DNA of 64,000 nucleotides from Chlorops oryzae (GCA_020466095.1 CM035808.1:22627296-22691295), one strand, 5' to 3'. Numbered from the stretch's first letter, positions 32,701 to 44,848 are shown. Made by a program: numbers and translations. The notes: a model not told the origin generated them from the sequence alone.

Positions 32701-35419
32701 ATACTGTTCATCTTCAGAACCTCCTCCTCTGTAAGAGGTTGCAATTTGCTTTCATCGCTACTATATAGATTGAATACAAGAACAGCTTGATTTTCTGCAT
32801 TATCGCGTTGTGGAAATGATTTTATAGGTGAAGAATGTGCTGGGCTGCTCCCAAATGTCACTATAGATCCGTCAGTTTGACTCGTAGAAGCTATCAATTA
32901 AACAGCGATTGGTGTTAAATGGGTTAACATTTTATATATGTACTAACCTTGATGGGTATTGTTCGGCCCTCCATTTGGAAGCGTATTTCCATTGATCATG
33001 CGAGTTCCGTTTGCTTCATCATTCTGGTTACCATTCGTAGTATTGAAACTCATGCTCTTGGCGATTTTCGTTTTTGTCGCTTTAGTTGCCATACTAATCA
33101 AACTTTTATTTGAACGCTCTTTGCCATTCGATTCATTGTTAGCTTCATTTCCATTTATCTGTTGTGCTGTTGTCTCTGCACCTCTGGCTTCGGGCAAATG
33201 GGCAAGTAATTTATTTAGTTTCTTACGCTCCTCTTCAACAAGATCAAACTCTTCACTGTCCATCAATATCCGATAGAATTGAACAAAATATTGAAGCTCG
33301 TTTTCTGTGCTCAACAAGTGTGAACGCTCGAAATCGTTTTGTTGTGATAAAATTGCAACAACATCCTCGCCCGTTTGGCTCACCAACAGCATGTCTATTA
33401 AATTTGTTAGCATATTTGCCTCGAATTTAGCATAAATCTCAGCATATTTAGCGTCCACATCATTATTTTTGGCAAGCGCAAGCATTTGTATTATCTGCCC
33501 AATTTGTATTAAATTAAATCGCACTTGTTCCGATATGGGTGCATCAATAATTCCAAGTATATCCGGACTCACAATAGCCGGGCATATGAAATGTGTGAAT
33601 ACCATGTCCGCAATTATTTCGTGTATAATTTTATCCGATAAATGCACTTGTTTCAATTGATGTGACATCGTTTGAACCAGCCAACGTAAAGTGGACGGAA
33701 AGAGCGACCAATTACGTGTGAGACAATCAATGAAAATTTTTGCCGTACTGTGCAATTTATCAAAAGTCTCATTACGAAAATTTTCAACATTTTGACGATA
33801 TTCATTCGAGTTCTCCGCACCAAATCTGCATAAAGCATAACAATCAAGAATAAATGAAATATCATCATTAAATGAAAAGCCCAAATAGACTGACCTTTTT
33901 AAACGTTCTTTGCTTGAAAGATTATTCAAAATCTTATTGGGATCAATATCCAAAATCAATTCAATATCACTCAATACAGCCATAATTGGATCAAATAGTG
34001 CGGCCGTTAAAAATATTTTTGCCGATAGCATCGACTCGTTCAAACGATGATAGAGACGAGCAAAGGCCGATGAGTTCGGTCGCAGCAACCGACGTGGATT
34101 ATCACTGACGGCAATCTGTATTTCAATTAACTCTCGCAACAGTTTCAATAGCATTTCCACATCTTTTGTATTGACAGCATTACCGAAGATACCTGTCGAT
34201 ACCGTATGTATTACGGAGCTCATGTGCTGTGGTGTTATTTCGGCTAATCGATCTCCGGTGGCAAGTGAAAGCGCCAATAGATAAGGCGAACGATAAAGAT
34301 GATTGAAAAGCTCCTCAAATGTGATTGCATGCTATGGAAAAGATGAAATTAAATAATCGCGAATTATTTGTGATTGGAAGATACTAACCCTCTTATTCAT
34401 AATCAAATTTTAAATTTAAAACATTAGGGGTATTCACAAAGGCGTGTTAAAAGCGTTGGAAAGTCGGAAAATCGGAAATTTGCGACTTCTTAAAAATTGT
34501 TTTAACTTTTTTTGTATCTTGCTCAATTTTTTAAGCTGTTGAAATTTTCCGATTTTCCGACTTTACTATTTTCCGACGCCTTTGTGAATACCCTATTGTT
34601 TAAATTCAATTTTTGTATGGAATTGACATTTAAACAATGCTTTAAATCAAAATTTCATTATGACTAAGTCGCTCATTCTGTGAAGAAAATATGACATTAA
34701 ACTATTAATAAATCAGAAAATTTATGATTAATGAGCGTTTTTAAAAGAATAGAAATATAATTATATAAAAAAAACTTAAAAATTGATCATTTAAGGTTTA
34801 TTAAGTTTTATTCGACAAGGGTAGTTCTGTCAAACAAAGAAAAAAAACTTCATAAAAAAGAAGATTTTGAAAATTTCGTAATTATTAATCGAAAATTATT
34901 TTAAATATTGAAAAAATTTATGTCATACTGCAAATGCAAAGGAGCCCTAAGGGGTAAATTATTAAATGAGAATATATACTGAATAAATATTGCAAAAAAA
35001 TGCATTGAAATCCCAATCATACCTCATAGTCTAGAACTTTTTTGGCATCGATGAATTTAAAGTTTTCGTAATTCTTTGCACGTCGACAACAAACCGTTGG
35101 TCCAGCTTCCGGACGTGATATGACTAAATCATTAAGATTTTGCCTTTGTTGCGCATAAATATAAGCAAGCTACGATATATAATAATAGCAAAATAAAAAA
35201 AAAAAAGGATCATTTAAAAATTAATAAGAAGTGAAAGCGATGAAAAACAAAAAAGAAACACGAAAATCTTACCTTTGTTATTGAAGTTGCGTTCGCTGCC
35301 AGTGATTCTGTCAGCTGAGCGAAGGTTGCCTGCTCTTGCTGTATGAATAACTGTTCCTGGCGCAATGTACGCGCCAGATCCATTATCTCTAGCAAATTGC
35401 CTTCAGTATTCGAGTCCAT
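26732..35419 (-). CDS. Gapex-5: Gapex-5 / GAPVD1, RasGAP-like plus VPS9 endocytic regulator
   Basis: GAPVD1-type protein: a Rab5-family exchange factor (VPS9) with a RasGAP-like domain, acting in endocytosis and receptor trafficking. Coding exons: 35273-35419, 35023-35169, 32948-34331, 30100-32890, 28926-29043, 28198-28771, 27963-28133, 26935-27031, 26732-26872, all with consistent GT-AG phases; ~1856 aa. The N-terminus reads [20 protein letters not shown]. The RasGAP-like part is at ~100-480 ([29 protein letters not shown]). A long Ser/Thr-rich linker twice contains [11 protein letters not shown] and a Thr-rich tract (~30690-30800). The VPS9 end includes [37 protein letters not shown] and a final KTMDYSD. 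One base is missing near 28243: exon 6 is 574 nt where 575 are needed, so ALERIY must join [15 protein letters not shown] across it. Introns hold two MITEs and a SINE. Confidence 0.93.
27171..27404 (+). mobile_element. tRNA-related SINE with a CCTAA-repeat tail
   Basis: A polymerase III B box, GGTTCGACTCC (27242-27252), matches the consensus exactly. A D-arm-like A box (GGTAGTGGTCCG) lies about 60 bp upstream, too far for an ordinary tRNA gene. A tRNA-unrelated body follows and ends in about five CCTAA/AACCT repeats (27379-27404). It lies in the Gapex-5 intron 27032-27962, on the opposite strand. Confidence 0.62.
29097..30048. mobile_element. hAT-like element in Gapex-5 intron, 8-bp duplication
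   Basis: Termini TAGGGTGATGACTTTT and its near-inverse AAAAGTCATCACCCTA lie between exact 8-bp copies of GTATGTAT (29089-29096, 30049-30056). The interior holds three diverged tandem units of roughly 150 bp with phrases such as CCTTAGGGGGGTCCCCATAC and CCGACCCCCATTA (about 29285-29730). It is non-coding. It fills almost all of the 1056-bp intron between exons 4 and 5. Confidence 0.85.
34426..34594. mobile_element. MITE of the AGGGGTATTCAC family, copy 3
   Basis: 169 bp, start AGGGGTATTCACAAAGGCG, end CGCCTTTGTGAATACCCT, with ATT on both sides (34423-34425, 34595-34597). It is clearly a sister of the 24013-24189 copy (shared GTTGGAAAGTC and TTTTCCGACTTTACTA). It lies in the Gapex-5 intron 34332-35022. 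Confidence 0.84.
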
Positions 35420-35704
35420 CTTTATAAAGTTTTATTCCTGAAAATAATACACAATAAGATATACATATAAATGACTAATTAAATCAGGTATTCGAATTGA
35501 GTATTAATCATCGAAAGGTAAATAAGTGAATACTTGTATGTACCTTTGAGGGTTTTGCAAAGCATTTAATTATACTTGGCTTTTAATTTCGTAGTCATGC
35601 GAGTATAAATTTTAAATATTTCGCATCACCACCGTTCACTTTCAGCTATAAACTGATAATGAAAGAACCATTCTATTTAGCTCCTTAATATAACATCTAT
35701 TCGT

Positions 35705-37060
35705 GCAGAAAAATTGTATAACTATAGAATTTAAAGGAAAAGAATGTGTACATTGAATTTGATTCTGGCGAATGTTTTGGACGATTTGGAAACTTATGTA
35801 TAAACACATATTCATTTCAATTTCGACTATTTTCTGTATTTTTGCATCAAATTCCGTTGAAGTGAACCAATACCTCTCGATTTATAACATACCTACATAC
35901 AAAGTAGAAAAAAACAAAGAACTACAATAACTTAAAAAGTTAGAACTATGAAAATATTCTGACCTTGGAAAATATTCCTTGGCATTTAGAAAAGCATTGT
36001 ATACACGAAATCGCTTTGTTTATACAAAGCATTAACGATGACGGGCGTATGTGTTACAAAAAAAAATGTTCTCTAATAGGACGCTCGATTTTTTTGTGGG
36101 TGAATTGTGGCAATTGACCAAACAAACCTAATCGTTTATTGGAAACCCGTTTTCTCGACGGTTACGCGCTTATCATGAATGAAAATGAATCAGTTAAGCG
36201 CCCCCCTTATATGCCAAATGTTTACTACGAATTATGTTTATGCGTTCAATGAAATCGTCGTGTAATAAAAATTCAGTGAAAAAAGGGGTCTGGCACGTTG
36301 TTTGGGTATTTTCATTATTATAAGTAACCTATTTAGTTTGTCAATCTTGTAACAGAACATCTAAGCTCGTGAGATATAAATTGTATAATATAGAAATTAC
36401 AGGATCAAAAAGTGATCATTTAGAATTTGATTCTGGCGAATGTTTTGCGATTTGGAAACTTATGTATAACACATATCATTTCGAAATTTGCACACAGGTT
36501 TTCATCCGTATTTTTGCATCAATCGTAAAGTGGGAGACCAATACGCCTCGAATTAATATACATGTTTCAGTAAAATGTGAAATGAAACTCAACAGAATTC
36601 CATTATATTTGTGTACTGGTAAACAACGATTAAACATATCTGGCAAAAATATTTCTGACCTTGGACAAATAGTTCCAATAGGCTTATCGTAACTGTGAAG
36701 TAAAAGGCTATTGTATACATCAAATTCGCACATTAGTTTACCAAGCGATTAAGAGACGGGTCGAATTTTTTATCATGACACAAATAAATTTTCATAGGAC
36801 TTACGATAAAAGGCGTGAATGTGCAATTCCAACAATTTCACCAATCGATATAAATTAGGAAAACAATTTTATCGCGGTACGCCACTGCTACAAATGAAAT
36901 TTCGTAACTCAAGTAAAGCGCCCCCCTAATATATGCCAAATAGTTACAACGAATTAAAGTTTAGCGTCAATGAATTTATGTTCACTGAACGACAAAATAG
37001 TAGAAAAAAGTGCGTCTGTCACGTTGGTATTCAAGGGTTGACGATTTCTTCATTATTTTT
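35705..37060. repeat. Diverged tandem duplication upstream of Gapex-5
   Basis: Two ~650-bp units in the same orientation, about 35705-36330 and 36365-37060. Shared landmarks in order: GAATTTGATTCTGGCGAATG (35756, 36424), GATTTGGAAACTTATGTATA, TCTGACCTTGGA/AAATA, ATTGTATACA, AAGCGCCCCCCT and ATGCCAAATAGTT/ATGCCAAATGTTT. They differ by many small indels. Neither codes for a recognisable protein. Other than this duplication I see nothing in the Gapex-5 upstream region. Confidence 0.75.
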
Positions 37061-37310
37061 TTCTCATGATTTGTTGTTCACTGACGTTATTTTTATGGAT
37101 TCCAGTACTGTTAGTACCAGGTTCTTAGATCTTACATGTGAAGCTTTACGTAAGCTTGCATAATAACGAAAAAAAAAAAAAAAAAACACTTTGTCATAAA
37201 AGCAATTCATTCAAAGCTAAGCTCGTCTACGCAGTCTGAAGAAAGGCATTTATATTAAATATATTTAATGGAAATGCGATAAGATAGCAGGCAGTTTGTC
37301 GCGACAACTA

Positions 37311-37926
37311 CACTGAGCGAATGTAACCATGATTTTTTTAAAAGGGCGCATTGTTATTCACAGTCCTTTTGATTTTCGAGCAGAACAAAAATTTCAAAAT
37401 TTCAACATTTTTGGTTGGATTGAAAGGAAATATTTTTAATTACATTTCTTTTCGTTCGGTATAATTCTCATTTGTTTTATAAAATAAGACATATAAGATA
37501 TGTATTCATCTTAGAACTTTTTAAGCATTGCGAAAGCAGTCACCAAAACGGAGTGACGAAATCGGATGAAGTCCATCCGATGGCTATTTTTTGGGTCATG
37601 TTCAGCAGAGTGCTCTATGGCCATTTGCTTTGAACGTTAATTAAATTTTTTTGACATTTCTTCTTGTATAGGTATTTTTTTGGAATTTTTTTAAAAAATA
37701 TCTTGTCATTTCAACTATGTCCGTGGTTGGTTCAACAATTTAAATTTAAATCCATTTTTGAAAATTATCATTTCAATTCAACCTGAAATATGGTTGATTC
37801 AAAAGGAAAATTTTTTATTTTTTCAACAAGAAAAATTGTTAAAATTAAAAATATTCCTTGTTGAAGCCGTTTTGTATGTTTTTCCTTTTGATTTAACCAG
37901 TTTTCTAGTTGATTTTTTTCTCTGTG
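37311..37926 (-). mobile_element. CACTGAG-ended element, copy A
   Basis: A 616-bp element with short inverted ends (CACTGAGC and CTCTGTG) between TA dinucleotides. Its reverse complement matches 51599-52688 over both outer arms (for example GAAAAAAATCAACCAGAAAA and GAGAATTATACCGAACGAAA). Two-base TA duplication suggests a Tc1/mariner-type MITE. The stretch to its right (37927-38980) shows nothing I can name. Confidence 0.72.
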
Positions 37927-38980
37927 TAATGTATTGTATTAATTGCGACATACGCTCTTGAAATTATTTGTAAATATGTATATAAGTATTTAGGTATAAA
38001 ACTAAAGTTTTCTGTTAAAAAAAAAAAAAAAAACAATGTCCACAATGGAAATGTTTGGGTATTTTCTCAAATAATTAATTTTGCTTATACTTCGTTGACT
38101 GTGAGCTATTTTATAATTATCTACTGAAACTTTTTTTTTATCGCAATTGGAGATCATGTAATCTAGAATTCCATGGGAAAACAATGATTACAAACAAATT
38201 CAAAGCGATTTGACGTCAATGCCAAAACATCCACACAAACCCTTCGCAAACAAATTAGCAAAGAGAAATCCGGAAATCGGATGTTTGTAGACGCTCATTA
38301 TTATCAATCGTGATGCTGTAGTTGAAGTCATGTGAATTACTTGGACCAGACCATGGAAAACAAACAACCAAGAGATCGAGAATATACTTCTTCTATTCAT
38401 TTGCATTTTCGAAATACTCCCACTTATTTGTGCAACTGTTAATTGCAAATCATGTAGAAACAAACGGACTTAAGTCAGTTTATGTATATATATATATATA
38501 GATATATAAAATAATATAGGTGGAACCTGTTTTTCTTTTGTCATCAAATTACTAATTGGATTAGTTACCCATTTATTTTCGTCGATTTCTGCTTTTCCGA
38601 TATGACAGGCAAGAAACTAACTAAACCAACAAATTATTTACTGAAAATTCTACTTATAATTATTCTAAAAATTAAATTACTTATTCCAAAATCGAGGAAA
38701 AAATACAAACACATTTACACACGCATACACACAAACAAGTGTTTATTATGATAACAAAAACAAATAGTTCAGACCTTGCGTTGCATATTTCGAATTTATA
38801 GATTCCGTTAGAATATATTTAATTGCTTGTAAACACTTTATCACTTTTACGCATAACTAAAACTGCCACTATAAGCCATTTTAATTACATGCGATTCTCT
38901 CGTTGAAGAAACTTCCTTTGCAAAATTTTTGACATTACACAAATTGTTACGGCTGGGGCACATATGATACGTCGTACGTC

Positions 38981-39406
38981 AAACTCGAGAGTCGGACACA
39001 CGAACAATGTTTTGAAACACGACAGTGTTTTTCTATACAAAAGTTGAGGGAATCAGCTTAAACGATTAAAGACCGTACCGTAAGTCGAAAAAACGTGCGA
39101 AGAAACGAGACGGTTGTTTTTTAAATGTTTCGGAACAATCTGTGCTTCTCTTTCTTTCTCATGCATTCAAATGGGATGTTTTCGAAACATGTTTTATACG
39201 TCTGTCTTTCTGAATACGTCCATGTTTCTCGAGAGTCAGACACACGAACAATGTTATAAAAACATCCCATTTAAATGGATGGGAAAGAAAGAGAAGCAGA
39301 GATTCTTCCGGAACATTTTACCAATAACCATCTCCTTTCTTCGCACGTCTTCCTCCACTTACTTCATTGTTTCATAACATTATTTGTGTGTCTGACTCTC
39401 GAGTTT
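38981..39406. repeat. Nested inverted-repeat element
   Basis: Outer arms AAACTCGAGAGTCGGACACA and TGTGTCTGACTCTCGAGTTT face each other. Inside, a second inverted pair (CTTCTCTTTCTTTCTCATGC / GGAAAGAAAGAGAAGCAGAG) and an additional internal copy of the outer arm (CTCGAGAGTCAGACACACGA, about 39228) occur. It looks like a MITE inserted in, or recombined with, another copy of itself. Confidence 0.7.
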
Positions 39407-39434
39407 TTGGAAAAAAATTGAGACTTTGAAAAAC

Positions 39435-39818
39435 TTAGGCTAGGCGCCGACTACTCAATTTTCAGTTGGCCAATTTTAAGTTGTGTGTTTGTGGCATACA
39501 GAAATATATGCGAGCGCGCCGACATTCCAATTTTTAGTTGACCCAATAAAAAATTTGTGTTTTGCCACAAATTTTAAATTGGCCAATTGTGTTGTGTTAC
39601 ATACGTTCTTATGGGGCACCGCAAACTATTCAATTTTTAGTTGGTAGTGTTCCATAAACACATGGTACCGAATAAATAATATATTATAAAGTAATTAATT
39701 AATAATAAATTAATTTAATTCAAAGGACCCAATTTTAAATTGTATAGTCGGCGCGCAAGAGCAATTTTTCAACTAAAAATTGGCCAACTTAAAATTGAGT
39801 AGTCGGCGCTTAGCCTTA
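39435..39818. repeat. Inverted-repeat element GGCGCCGACTACTCAA
   Basis: The left end TTAGGCTAGGCGCCGACTAC with CAGTTGGCCAATTTTAAGTT is matched in inverse at the right end (AACTTAAAATTGAGTAGTCG, then GCGCTTAGCCTT). Similar AATTTTAGTTGG words recur inside. AAAAAC borders both sides, a possible target duplication. Non-coding. Confidence 0.68.
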
Positions 39819-39838
39819 AAAACATGAACATTGCTATC

Positions 39839-39927
39839 GTCAAAATCCAAATTATAAGCTAAATCTAGGTTATAAGCGAGCCCCGAGGCGTCAAAATCTA
39901 AATTATAAGCTAAATCTAGGCTATAAG
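39839..39927. repeat. Short tandem duplication upstream of delta-COP
   Basis: A ~38-bp unit (GTCAAAATCCAAATTATAAG, then CTAAATCTAGGTTATAAG) occurs at 39839-39876 and again at 39890-39927, about 120-210 bp upstream of the delta-COP start codon. It could be promoter DNA or the edge of a repeat. Confidence 0.6.
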
Positions 39928-40049
39928 GGTTAAAACACGTCACTATAATTTCCGAAGGAGTTTGTGATTTTTTACATTAAGTTTGAGCAAAAGAGAATAT
40001 CAAAATAATACCGAAAAAAAAGAAGAAAACAAATTGAAGTGTTTCCAAA

Positions 40050-42199
40050 ATGGTAAGTTAAAGATGTGAGCTCGAAAAACACCTAATTACTCTATATTAT
40101 TTTAGGTTCTTATAGCGGCAGCGATATGCACGAAAAACGGAAAAGGTAGTTGTGTGTTTGTGTGTTTGTGCTGCAACAACAATAACTGACTTTTAATAAC
40201 TTTCAGTGATTATATCACGGCAATTTGTGGAAATGACAAAAGCGCGAATCGAAGGGCTACTGGCCGCTTTCCCGAAACTAATGACATCCGGGAAACAACA
40301 TACATACGTGGAAACTGAGTCAGTGCGTTATGTCTATCAGCCAATGGAGAAACTCTATATGTTATTGATAACGACAAAGGCCAGTAATATTCTGGAGGAT
40401 TTGGAAACGTTGCGCTTGTTCTCGAAAGTTGTAAGTTAATCGTTAGATAGGAAAACATTGTCTCGCTCTCTATCTAGCTCTAGAGTATAGAGTATAGAGC
40501 CAGGTAAAAAATTCCCTAGTTCTCCAAGTGGAATGTACATAGAATGTACTCCATTTCCATAGAGTTATTCTAACTAGAGTATATCTAACTCTATAACTCT
40601 ATCTATCTCATAGATTCCAGAATACTGCCATGTGTTGGAAGAAAAAGAGATTGTTGAGAATGCTTTCAATTTAATATTTGCCTTCGATGAAATTGTGGCC
40701 TTGGGATATCGTGAGAGTGTTAATTTGGCACAGATTAAAACATTTGTTGAAATGGATTCACACGAGGAGAAAGTTTATCAGGCAGTGCGTCAAACGCAGG
40801 AACGTGAAGCACGTCAGAAGATGCGAGAGAAAGCCAAAGAGCTTCAGCGTCAACGCATGGAACTTTCGAAACGCGGAGGAAGCAGTAGCATTAGTAGCTT
40901 AGGTCGTGGTGGTCATGGTGGATTTAGTTCTGAAGGCTTTGGTGGCGGCTCATCAGTCAGCAATAAATCACCATCGATCGATATGGAGACTAAACCAATT
41001 GCACCAAAAGCGCAGTAAGATATTTCAACTTATTTATTTATTTTTATTAATTTGGATTCTCTGATTTTTGGAAATTTTAGAAAACCCATGTCGCGCAATG
41101 CCTTGAAATTAGGTGGCAAATCAAAGGATGTTGACACATTCGTTGATCAATTGAAGAGCGAAGGTGAGAAGATTTCCAACTTGTCACCATCCGTGGGGGC
41201 TAGCACAAATGCTGCGACGGCTGCTGCCAAGAGTAAAATTGCTTCGGACATTCACATGGACAGGTATATTAATTGGCTATGCATTAGCAGTACATCGCTT
41301 TCATTCATTATTGATTTCTTTTATGTAGCATTCATCTTAAAATGGAGGATAAACTTGTCGTACGTCTTGGTCGAGATGGAGGCCTGCAAACGTTTGAGTT
41401 ATCTGGTTTGTTAACGCTTCGAATTTCGGATGAAAACTTTGGTCGTATTAAGGTCATTTTACAAAACGATGATCGCCATGGAATTCAGTTACAGACACAT
41501 CCGAATGTTGATAAGGAGCTTTTCAAAACACGTTCAGTTATTGGATTGAAAAATCCTGCTAAGCCATTCCCATTAAATACTGATGTCGGTGTGCTCAAAT
41601 GGCGTTTCATAACGCAGGACGAGTCTGCAATTCCATTGACTAGTAAATCAATTTTATCTCTAGATTTGGTTTTTTTTTTTTTTTTTTAAATATTTTTTTA
41701 ACGAAATATTGACTGTATTCTTTAGTTAATTGCTGGCCATCGGAGAACGGTGAAGGTGGCTGCGATGTTAATATTGAATACGAGCTCGAAGCTCAACATT
41801 TGGAGCTGCAAGACGTTTGCATAATTATTCCATTGCCGTAAGTCTGAAATTTGTGGTCAAAATAAAAGATATTCAAAAAAAAAAATGAAATAACTTGATT
41901 GCAGCATGAACGTACAGCCGTCGGTTGCTGAATGTGATGGAACGTATAATTTCGATTCGCGTAAACACACTTTGCAATGGAATCTCCCCGTAATCGACGC
42001 TGCCAATAAATCAGGATCGATGGAATTCAGTTGCAATTCATCCATACCAGGCGATTTCTTTCCGGTACAGGTTTCATTTGTTTCGAAAACACCATATGCA
42101 GCACTTCGTGCGAAAGATGTTCAACTCGTCGATGATGACAGTTCGGTGAAGTTCTCAACAGAAACGATTTTGTTTGTCGAAAAATACGAGATTGTCTAA
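40050..42199 (+). CDS. deltaCOP: Coatomer subunit delta (archain)
   Basis: Delta-COP is a subunit of the COPI coat that carries cargo from Golgi to ER; it pairs with beta-COP in the adaptor-like F-subcomplex. Coding exons: 40050-40052 (the ATG alone), 40106-40145, 40207-40430, 40614-41014, 41081-41263, 41329-41642, 41726-41837, 41905-42199, with all phases agreeing. 1572 nt give 523 aa, close to the family's usual ~510-530. The longin domain is at ~1-140 ([44 protein letters not shown]). A charged helix ([20 protein letters not shown]) and a Gly/Ser linker follow. The mu-homology domain starts near 285 ([20 protein letters not shown]) and ends in FVEKYEIV. No frame break. Lamtor5 lies 750 bp downstream on the same strand. 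Confidence 0.96.
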
Positions 42200-42953
42200 T
42201 ATGAACATTACAAGTTTTATTATTTAATTTTATTTTGGCTTCCAAAAGCAATGCCTCTTTATGTAAAGTATAACAATTTTCTCGCTGTCGTCGGAAAACA
42301 ACCATCTATGTTAAAAACTATTCCGCCTGTATGAATATATTAAGAAAATTTCAATTGTGGTATTTTATAAAAATTCCTTTTCAAAAAATTGATGAAATTG
42401 TGTTTGAAATGGCCGGGAAATTCATTTTCACGTTTAACACTGAACAGTGCTAGTGCTGAAATGTTGGGTAGGAACTAGCCTCAGAAAAATTGCTACAACT
42501 AACTTTTTATGCAATTTTTATTAAAATGTGTGACTAGTAAAAACGAAATAAATTACTAAATCAGCCCGACTAAATATTCCCGAGGAATTCTTCGCGGATA
42601 TGAAAAAAAAAATCTTCCATTCCAAACAAGCTGGGGAAGAGGATATAAAGGTTGCAAGAATTTCGAAAATTTTTAAGCAGCGGTTCGTCACCGTGAGTGT
42701 CCGAATATGAAAGGTCTCAATGTATATATAATATGTATATATGGTGCGAATAGGCCTGACAAAGAGTCTCAGTCTACTCTGAACAGGCTATAACTTCTGT
42801 TGCCGAAAATCCCCGAAATTAAGGCGCAAAAATATCACAAAGTGGCATCACTGGATATTTTAACAGATGTGACACTGACAGTGGTTTGACATTGCGATTT
42901 ATTTCGAATTGCTTCATTCGCAATAATAACAAAGGAACTGATAAGGAAAATCC
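42200..42953. other. Intergenic interval between delta-COP and Lamtor5
   Basis: Probably delta-COP 3' UTR and Lamtor5 5' sequence. A 42572-42650 patch (CCCGAGGAATTCTTCGCGGA) is an inverted relative of the repeat at 43995-44215. Confidence 0.4.
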
Positions 42954-43607
42954 ATGGAGGAACATTTAGAGAGAGTTTTAAAAAAAATGTAAGTTCGAAT
43001 AATTATAAAAAAAAGACATTAAAATTTGAATTTCGAATTTCTAGATCTTCCGAACCTGATACTGTTGGCTGTTTGTTTTCCAATCGTCAAGGGTTATGTT
43101 TGGGAAGTAAGTTTTGATAATCAAACGAAACAGCTCAAGTCTGCTTAAGATTTTATGGAAGAATTCTCTTTGAATAGTATTGATTTGTACCTTTAATAAT
43201 TTTTATTCATTTATTTAATGAGTTTTTTGTTATTATAAAAACGAAATCGTTAGATTTCACTTTAAAATGGGCATTTGAAAGAATGTAATGACCTTAAAAG
43301 GTCTTCAATTCTTAAGTTGACTTAAGCAGGTTTTCATTCCGAAAACAAATATAAACAACGTATATTTACAGCAAAAGGAAAAATAAATCCAAATATGTCT
43401 GGAATCGCAATGGCGATATCTGAGCAAGCTTGTAAGTTGGAACCCAATTTGAATCCACCCACTATTATACTTCATAGCGGCCAAAGGTGAGTTCAAATTA
43501 TTTTTGGTCCTGTTATTTAAATTATTTATTTTGTTGTATTTTGCAGGCGATGTGTTATTCAAAAAGAGGGTGAAATTACTGGAGTCATTTTCAAAGAAAA
43601 ATCTTAA
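42954..43607 (+). CDS. Lamtor5: LAMTOR5 (HBXIP), Ragulator subunit
   Basis: Small roadblock-fold protein of the lysosomal Ragulator complex, which anchors Rag GTPases for mTORC1 activation by amino acids. Four coding exons, 42954-42988, 43045-43106, 43372-43486 and 43547-43607, join in phase to 273 nt (90 aa), the family's usual size. The protein begins MEEHLERVLKKI. It contains SSEPDTVGCLFSNRQGLCLG, then GIAMAISEQACKLEPN, and ends in RRCVIQKEGEITGVIFKEKS. The QGL.LG turn and the VIQK...GIT-type strand are the LAMTOR5 marks. The first exon codes for only 11 codons plus 2 nt. From memory, Drosophila CG14812 (Lamtor5) and CG14813 (delta-COP) have adjacent numbers, so this pair is conserved microsynteny. 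Confidence 0.9.
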
Positions 43608-43994
43608 TACAAAAATTATATTTATTCCTAATATAATAAATTATTATTGATAAGGCATAAAAATAATTATAAATATAATAAGGCAAAGAGATAGATTTAT
43701 ATTCATTCGTTTAAGCAATCAATAAAGCACGCAATTAATTTTCTCAGTTTTGTCCTCGCATGTTCTTTACAAGCCAACTGATCGAGCTTAATTTCCTTGG
43801 AGAATTTCCGTTCGGACGTTAAACTGTTGGCTCTATTTTTTACATACAAACATTTTCGTATATACAGTGGAAATAGCAAGAATCTAGGTGTTTTTTATAA
43901 GGCTCAAAAACGTTTGTTCAAAAATATCCTAAAAATGAATATAGATGAATTAGAAAACCCCATCTATACCATATATTGTATAGAGCAATATTCC

Positions 43995-44215
43995 AAATGA
44001 ACATTCCCCGGGATTTTTTCCCCAAAAAATTTTCCTCCGCGGAAAAAGGGAGAAATCTTAGCGTCAACTAGAGGAAAAATTTAATGACCTTTGCTTAAAA
44101 ATGTTCGGAATTCTTGATCCCTTTATATCCTCTTCGCAGTGTGTTTAGAATGGGAGATTTTTTTTTTCATATCCGCAGGGAGAGATTCCCCGGGAATATT
44201 TAGAACCGGGTTGGT
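43995..44215 (+). repeat. Interspersed repeat with CCCCGGGAATATTT end
   Basis: Contains TTTCCTCCGCGGAAAAAGGG, GAAATTCTTGATCCCTTTAT and CCCCGGGAATATTTAGAACC. A diverged direct copy is at about 63205-63385 and an inverted fragment at 42572-42650. Non-coding. Confidence 0.55.
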
Positions 44216-44316
44216 ATTCCAATATCCAATAATAATGCATCACTTACAAGTATAAAATAACAAGATTTCTTATGAAAAAAAGCTTTAATTTATAATATTT
44301 ATACCCTTATATCCTC

Positions 44317-44848
44317 CAGTGGCGTGTCTAGAGAAATACTGCTTTGATAGTGCTTATATTTTCCACAGTGGTATATTGATCAATTATAAGACATTAACCC
44401 AAAAATTTTTGGGGGGGCTAGAGGAAGTTTAGAGAGTTATGGACCAAAAACCAAAAAAATCCGAAAATTTCATAAGGTCCGATTTTGATGAAAATTTATA
44501 TATAGAATAAGTGAAAAATTCTAAGAATTTTAGCACTAAAATTTTTTCAAAAAACTGGTCTTTTCTGGACCAGTTTGGGACTAGACCCTAACTAGACTAG
44601 TTGTAATCGGTTTTTTGAAAAAATGTTGACGCCAAAATTCTTAGCATTTTTCGCTTATTCCATATATGAATTTTCATCCAAATCGGACGCCATAAATTTT
44701 TAGGATTTTTTTGGTTTTTGGTCCATAACTCTCTAAACTTCCTCTAGCCCCCCCAAAAATTTTTGGGTTAATGTCTTATAATTGATCAATATACCACTGT
44801 GGAAAATATAAGCACTATCAAAGCAGTATTTCTCTAGACACGCCACTG
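44317..44848. mobile_element. hAT-like foldback MITE, 8-bp duplication
   Basis: Ends CAGTGGCGTGTCTAGAGAAA and TTTCTCTAGACACGCCACTG are perfect inverses, and the pairing extends for about 180 bp on each side. The 8-bp direct flank ATATCCTC is exact (44309-44316, 44849-44856). CAGTGGCG is a frequent hAT terminus. The loop of ~150 bp is unrelated. Non-coding. Confidence 0.88.
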
